The position numbers and the translations under genes were made by a program. Below are positions 14,787 to 16,725 of a stretch of DNA of 16,725 bases, in pieces. A model generated the notes under the pieces. That model was not told where the DNA came from. It did not search any database and worked only from the letters and a program-made list of their open reading frames with translations. Numbering within the stretch: position 1 is the stretch's first letter; each line of letters starts with the position of its first letter. Origin of the DNA: UBA7672 sp036733305 (GTDB lineage: Bacteria > Pseudomonadota > Alphaproteobacteria > Caulobacterales > Hyphomonadaceae); assembly GCA_036733305.1 (NCBI GenBank), contig DAINAT010000074.1, positions 1 through 16,725 of the forward strand, read 5' to 3'.

Positions 14787-15518
14787 CTAACTCTGCTGCA
14801 ACAGCCCGCGGAACAGCTTCGCCCGCATCGCCGGCTCTTCCTCGCCCAGCGCATCGGTCATCGCGATATTGCCCTCGCAGATCGCCTTGGCCTGCTCATC
14901 GGTAGGCGAGGGCGTTCCCATCATTCCTAAAGCCTGCGCCGCTTCGGGATGCGCCCCGGAAAACTTCGTGATCCACGCACCCAGCTCTTCCAGACTCGCG
15001 CCCGCACCGTCCTGTTCGCCCGCGCGGATGATGCGCGCCATCACCTGCATCTCGCGCTCCTGCATCGGCTTCGGCAGCTGCTGCACGCGCGCATCGGCGC
15101 CGCCCGTCGCTATCGTCACGCACAGCTGCGGATCGATCGCCATCAGCGCGCCCATCTGATCGCCCGAGAAATCCAGCAGCTCGTTGATGTCGCCGTCCGC
15201 CGCCGTTTTTCCCAGCTCGGTAAAGCGCGCGAGATAAAGCGGGCGAACCTCCGCCCCCGCCTCGAACGGCGAACGCCCTGCCGCAGCGCCACGCGTCGCC
15301 GCATCGATAAGCTTCTCGTAGATTTCCGGCTCAGCTGTCCGCAGCGCCGCGAACACTTCGCCCAGCGCGCCACCCTCGGCTTCAACCTTGAGCAGTTCCT
15401 TCTTCACCCACTCCCCGGTCTTCTCTTCATTCCCGACCACCGGCCCACCCGGCGAACACGCAGCCACCACCGCCGCCGTCAAACCCGCCGCAAGCGCACA
15501 CCGAAAAGCCCTGATCAT
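14787..15518 (-). CDS. lipoprotein of unknown function
   Basis: I do not recognise this 243-residue protein. Residues 1-21 (MIRAFRCALAAGLTAAVVAAC) are a lipoprotein signal with Cys21 as the lipidated residue. The rest is rich in Ala, Glu, Leu and Met and looks largely helical, without further membrane segments, cysteine motifs beyond isolated residues, or catalytic signatures I can name. The ATG at 15518 is chosen because AGGGGA lies five bases before it and because it creates the perfect lipobox; a longer reading from 15674 adds a non-signal-like leader that overlaps a repeat palindrome. It is flanked on both sides by palindromic repeats and has no same-strand partner in the window. It is probably an envelope protein. 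Confidence 0.8.
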   Translation of the reverse strand: MIRAFRCALAAGLTAAVVAACSPGGPVVGNEEKTGEWVKKELLKVEAEGGALGEVFAALRTAEPEIYEKLIDAATRGAAAGRSPFEAGAEVRPLYLARFTELGKTAADGDINELLDFSGDQMGALMAIDPQLCVTIATGGADARVQQLPKPMQEREMQVMARIIRAGEQDGAGASLEELGAWITKFSGAHPEAAQALGMMGTPSPTDEQAKAICEGNIAMTDALGEEEPAMRAKLFRGLLQQS

Positions 15519-15624
15519 TGTCGTCCCCTGAGGCCAACACCACGCATGTCGCGTAACCAACAAGGTATTTTGCCCAAGCCATAAGTCGAGTTGCGAGTAG
15601 GAAAGAAACAGCGGGCCCGACCCC

Positions 15625-15690
15625 GTAGGGTGCATCAACGATGCACCGCGCGGCCGGTGCATGCCATGGTGCATCGTCGATGCACCCTAC
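15625..15690. repeat. nested palindromic repeat built from GGTGCATC half-sites
   Basis: The 66-bp element has outer arms GTAGGGTGCATC and GATGCACCCTAC. Within it are two 19-base perfect palindromes, GGTGCATC-AAC-GATGCACC at 15629-15647 and GGTGCATC-GTC-GATGCACC at 15668-15686. A further GGTGCAT half-site lies between them at 15656-15662. As inverted copies the two palindromes differ at one base. It could be a mobile palindromic repeat or a clustered protein-binding site. Confidence 0.75.
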
Positions 15691-15752
15691 GATGCCGGAA
15701 TTGGGGGATAGAGCTGCACCGAAACTGTAGGACAATTTTTGCGCACCCCAAA

Positions 15753-15781
15753 CAAACTCAGCGCGTTAGCGCGAAAGTTTG
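15753..15781. repeat. 29-bp interrupted palindrome
   Basis: CAAACT (15753-15758) pairs with AGTTTG (15776-15781), and inside them GCGC pairs with GCGC around GTTA. The two stems are separated by a small internal loop. There is no flanking T-tract, so I do not call it a terminator. Confidence 0.5.
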
Positions 15782-15818
15782 AGGGATAGAGCGACCCAGA
15801 ATCTACGGCCCCCCGTGC

Positions 15819-15835
15819 CGGGGTATTCTACCCCG
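15819..15835 (+). promoter_or_regulatory. 17-base palindrome abutting a candidate start codon
   Basis: CGGGGTATTCTACCCCG is perfect: seven paired positions around TTC. It ends one base before the ATG at 15837. In RNA it would bury the only GGGG that could act as a ribosome site. The same GGGG could instead pair with the upstream CCCC run at about 15809-15814, so two exclusive hairpins are possible. Regulatory use depends on the downstream ORF being real. Confidence 0.35.
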
Positions 15836-15836
15836 C

Positions 15837-16382
15837 ATGACACGACACAAACACGCGCACATTGGGCTAGGGACCCCGTCGCCGCTTGATCACTGGATCA
15901 ATGCGACGCTGCGCATGCTTGCGATGCTCGTGCTCCACGTCGCCTCAACGCTCCAGATGATCCGTCGCCGCGAAGTTGTGAATGTCACACAGCCCACGCC
16001 TGCGGATCTGCCCCAAGCGAACACCGACACCCAACCCAAGGAAACCCAAACTGTCGCCACAAGCGACCCGGCCCACCCGTGCGCACACCTCACAGCTTGT
16101 CATCCCGGAAACGCGAAGCGTTATCCGGGACCCATTGTGAGAGCACGACACACCATCAATGGTTCCCGGCTCTCGCTACGCTCGGCCGGGATGACAACCA
16201 TTGGTGAAACCGAGAGCGCGCAACACGCACGCTCCTACATCAACACACCCCTCTCACTCCGTGTCCGACGCTTCGCGTCGAACCCCAGACGTAAGTCGGG
16301 ACCCAGGGGCGGCTTGTTCCGGTATGCGTTGCTCTGGTTCCCGGCTTTCACCGGGACAAGCGGTGATCTGATCACCAGCTGA
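15837..16382 (+). CDS. doubtful ORF; short N-terminal coding region running into repeats
   Basis: The frame gives 181 residues of no recognised family. Residues 1-80 are protein-like: a hydrophobic, possibly membrane-associated segment LRMLAMLVLHVASTLQMI (25-42), then a basic RRRE and a Thr/Gln/Pro-rich tail. From about residue 87 the frame is the translation of palindromic repeat copy 3, and from about 140 it runs through two more palindromes, so the C-terminal half has repeat-derived composition rather than a fold. No good ribosome site precedes the ATG. Either a small real gene lost its stop when a repeat inserted, or the whole frame is a chance opening in GC-rich DNA. Function unknown. 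Confidence 0.35.
   Translation: MTRHKHAHIGLGTPSPLDHWINATLRMLAMLVLHVASTLQMIRRREVVNVTQPTPADLPQANTDTQPKETQTVATSDPAHPCAHLTACHPGNAKRYPGPIVRARHTINGSRLSLRSAGMTTIGETESAQHARSYINTPLSLRVRRFASNPRRKSGPRGGLFRYALLWFPAFTGTSGDLITS
16097..16197 (+). repeat. composite palindromic repeat, copy 3
   Basis: A 101-bp element bounded by TTGTCATCCCGG and CCGGGATGACAA, in the same orientation as copy 2. Its left hairpin reads GGAAACG...CGTTATCC where the other copies have GGAAGCG...CGCTATCC, a matched pair of changes that keeps the stem. It lies inside the doubtful ORF at 15837-16382. The bases flanking it (ACAGC before, CCATTG after) also flank copy 1, although the core of copy 1 is reversed. Confidence 0.85.
16266..16280. 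repeat. perfect 15-base hairpin CGACGC-TTC-GCGTCG
   Basis: Six perfect pairs around TTC form one arm of the second repeat-like block that follows copy 3. It is not followed by a T-tract. Confidence 0.4.
16298..16342. repeat. repeat block related to the composite family
   Basis: GGGACCCAG (16298-16306) and CTGGTTCCC (16334-16342) pair at eight of nine positions. Immediately after, CCCGG-CTTTCA-CCGGG forms another small stem ending at 16355. The words GGGACCCA and TGGTTCCCGGCT are the same as at the centre of the composite repeat (copy 3: GGGACCCATTG and CAATGGTTCCCGGCT), so the two blocks probably share ancestry, but the TTGTCATCCCGG ends are absent. Confidence 0.5.
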
Positions 16383-16384
16383 AA

Positions 16385-16414
16385 CAAAAAACGCGCCCGC
16401 CTAAGCGAGCGCGT
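16385..16414 (-). terminator. intrinsic terminator downstream of the glutathione S-transferase gene
   Basis: On the minus strand ACGCGCTCGC-TTAG-GCGGGCGCGT forms a ten-pair stem with one G-U, followed by six T residues (A-run at 16386-16391 on the plus strand). It lies 47 bases beyond the stop at 16461, in the right orientation and distance for that gene. Confidence 0.8.
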
Positions 16415-16460
16415 TTCCAACTCAATCCAACTCACCCCGCTTAACCGCGGGAACGCATCC

Positions 16461-16725
16461 TCACGCCTGCGCGCTCGGCCGCGCCGTCACGCGCTCATGC
16501 CACGCGCGCACATTGCTGAGCCCCTCGGGAATCCCCAGTCCAATCCACGTCGCAAAATCCACCGTCGACAACAGGCAGATATCCGCCACCGTATAATCGC
16601 CCGTCGCCAGGAACTCGCGCCCCTTCAGTTCGTCATCGAGCCAGCCCAGCGCCCGCTCATAATGCGCCCGGTTCGACTCGCCGAAATCCTTGTACTGCGG
16701 AACCACCACCGCCGCCGTGAACGGA
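16461..16725 (-). CDS. glutathione S-transferase family protein (C-terminal part, cut by window edge)
   Basis: The last 87 residues of a protein whose N-terminus lies beyond the window. The frame is open to the edge (PFTAAVVVPQYKDFG...), so the GTG at 16709 is internal, not a start. The segment has the all-helical C-terminal domain of glutathione S-transferases: HYERALGWLDDELKGREFLATGDYTVADICLLSTVDFA, where GDYTVADI is the conserved N-capping box and hydrophobic staple of the family, and a closing NVRAWHERVTARPS helix. The thioredoxin-like glutathione-binding half is not seen, so substrate and subclass cannot be judged. A good terminator follows the gene. Cytoplasmic detoxification or thiol chemistry is the usual role. 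Confidence 0.88.
   Translation of the reverse strand, partial: PFTAAVVVPQYKDFGESNRAHYERALGWLDDELKGREFLATGDYTVADICLLSTVDFATWIGLGIPEGLSNVRAWHERVTARPSAQA

Larger units (their letters stand above)
15519..15836. other. gene-free, palindrome-rich interval
   Basis: No open reading frame here has a credible start, ribosome site and composition. The first hundred bases should hold the promoter of the minus-strand lipoprotein gene, though I cannot assign its boxes. The remainder is taken up by palindromes at 15625-15690, 15753-15781 and 15819-15835. There is also a loose direct repeat of about 30 bases sharing GGGATAGAGC, starting near 15701 and 15778. Confidence 0.6.

Noticed and set aside
15519..15674. 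Upstream start for the unknown lipoprotein at 15674
   Set aside because: The added peptide reads through the GGTGCATC palindrome and would bury a perfect lipoprotein signal; the ATG at 15518 has a good ribosome site.
6870..16197. Palindromic repeats considered as a CRISPR array
   Set aside because: The copies are about 100 bp long, lie kilobases apart in both orientations, and have no regular spacers or cas genes nearby.
1..16725. Defence island, prophage, toxin-antitoxin or biosynthetic cluster
   Set aside because: Every secure gene belongs to core metabolism, translation or the cell envelope. No integrase, nuclease, helicase, antitoxin or biosynthetic signature was found on either strand.

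Overview
This window looks like chromosomal DNA from a GC-rich alphaproteobacterium. The best fit is the Caulobacterales/Hyphomonadaceae neighbourhood. That placement rests on the style of the NAD kinase, the Cys4-zinc MetRS with a KFSTS loop, the alpha-2-macroglobulin/PBP1C pair and the overall codon use; it is inferred from remembered family features, not from a search. Nearly all the sequence is ordinary housekeeping and cell-envelope coding DNA. I see no transposase, integrase, phage gene, CRISPR array or recognisable defence island.

Layout, left to right. Positions 1-214 (-) hold the N-terminus of a class II aldolase/adducin-family protein, divergent from nadK (334-1101, +). A lipid-anchored class I cytochrome c (1108-1575, -) converges on nadK and diverges from pgi (1698-3290, +). 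pgi is followed by a patatin-like lipoprotein (3351-4703, +). Converging on that is the pair encoding an alpha-2-macroglobulin-like lipoprotein (7002-11903, -) and penicillin-binding protein 1C (4713-6839, -). tRNA-Thr(UGU) lies at 12055-12129 (-). A small exported protein that resembles a stripped-down OmpA-like domain (12315-12716, +) ends in a clear intrinsic terminator and is followed by metG (12874-14598, +). An unrecognised lipoprotein (14787-15518, -), a doubtful ORF (15837-16382, +) and the C-terminal part of a glutathione S-transferase (16461 to the window edge, -) complete it.

Functionally the envelope is the common thread: four predicted lipoproteins (cytochrome, patatin, alpha-2-macroglobulin, unknown), one exported protein and one bifunctional peptidoglycan synthase. 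The alpha-2-macroglobulin/PBP1C pair is a known partnership in which one protein is thought to trap intruding proteases in the periplasm and the other to rebuild peptidoglycan. Pgi, NAD kinase, MetRS and tRNA-Thr are core metabolism and translation.

The most notable non-coding content is a set of palindromic repeats. One composite family of about 100-109 bp, bounded by TTGTCATCCCGG and CCGGGATGACAA, occurs three times (6870-6978, 14614-14716, 16097-16197). The first copy is inverted relative to the others and sits inside the alpha-2-macroglobulin/PBP1C gap. Several other palindromes (14727-14779, 15625-15690, 15753-15781, 15819-15835, 16266-16280, 16298-16342) crowd 14.6-16.4 kb, making that stretch the repeat-dense, gene-poor part of the window. 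I did not find a convincing new multi-gene system. The repeats, the reduced OmpA-like protein and the unknown lipoprotein are the items most worth following up.
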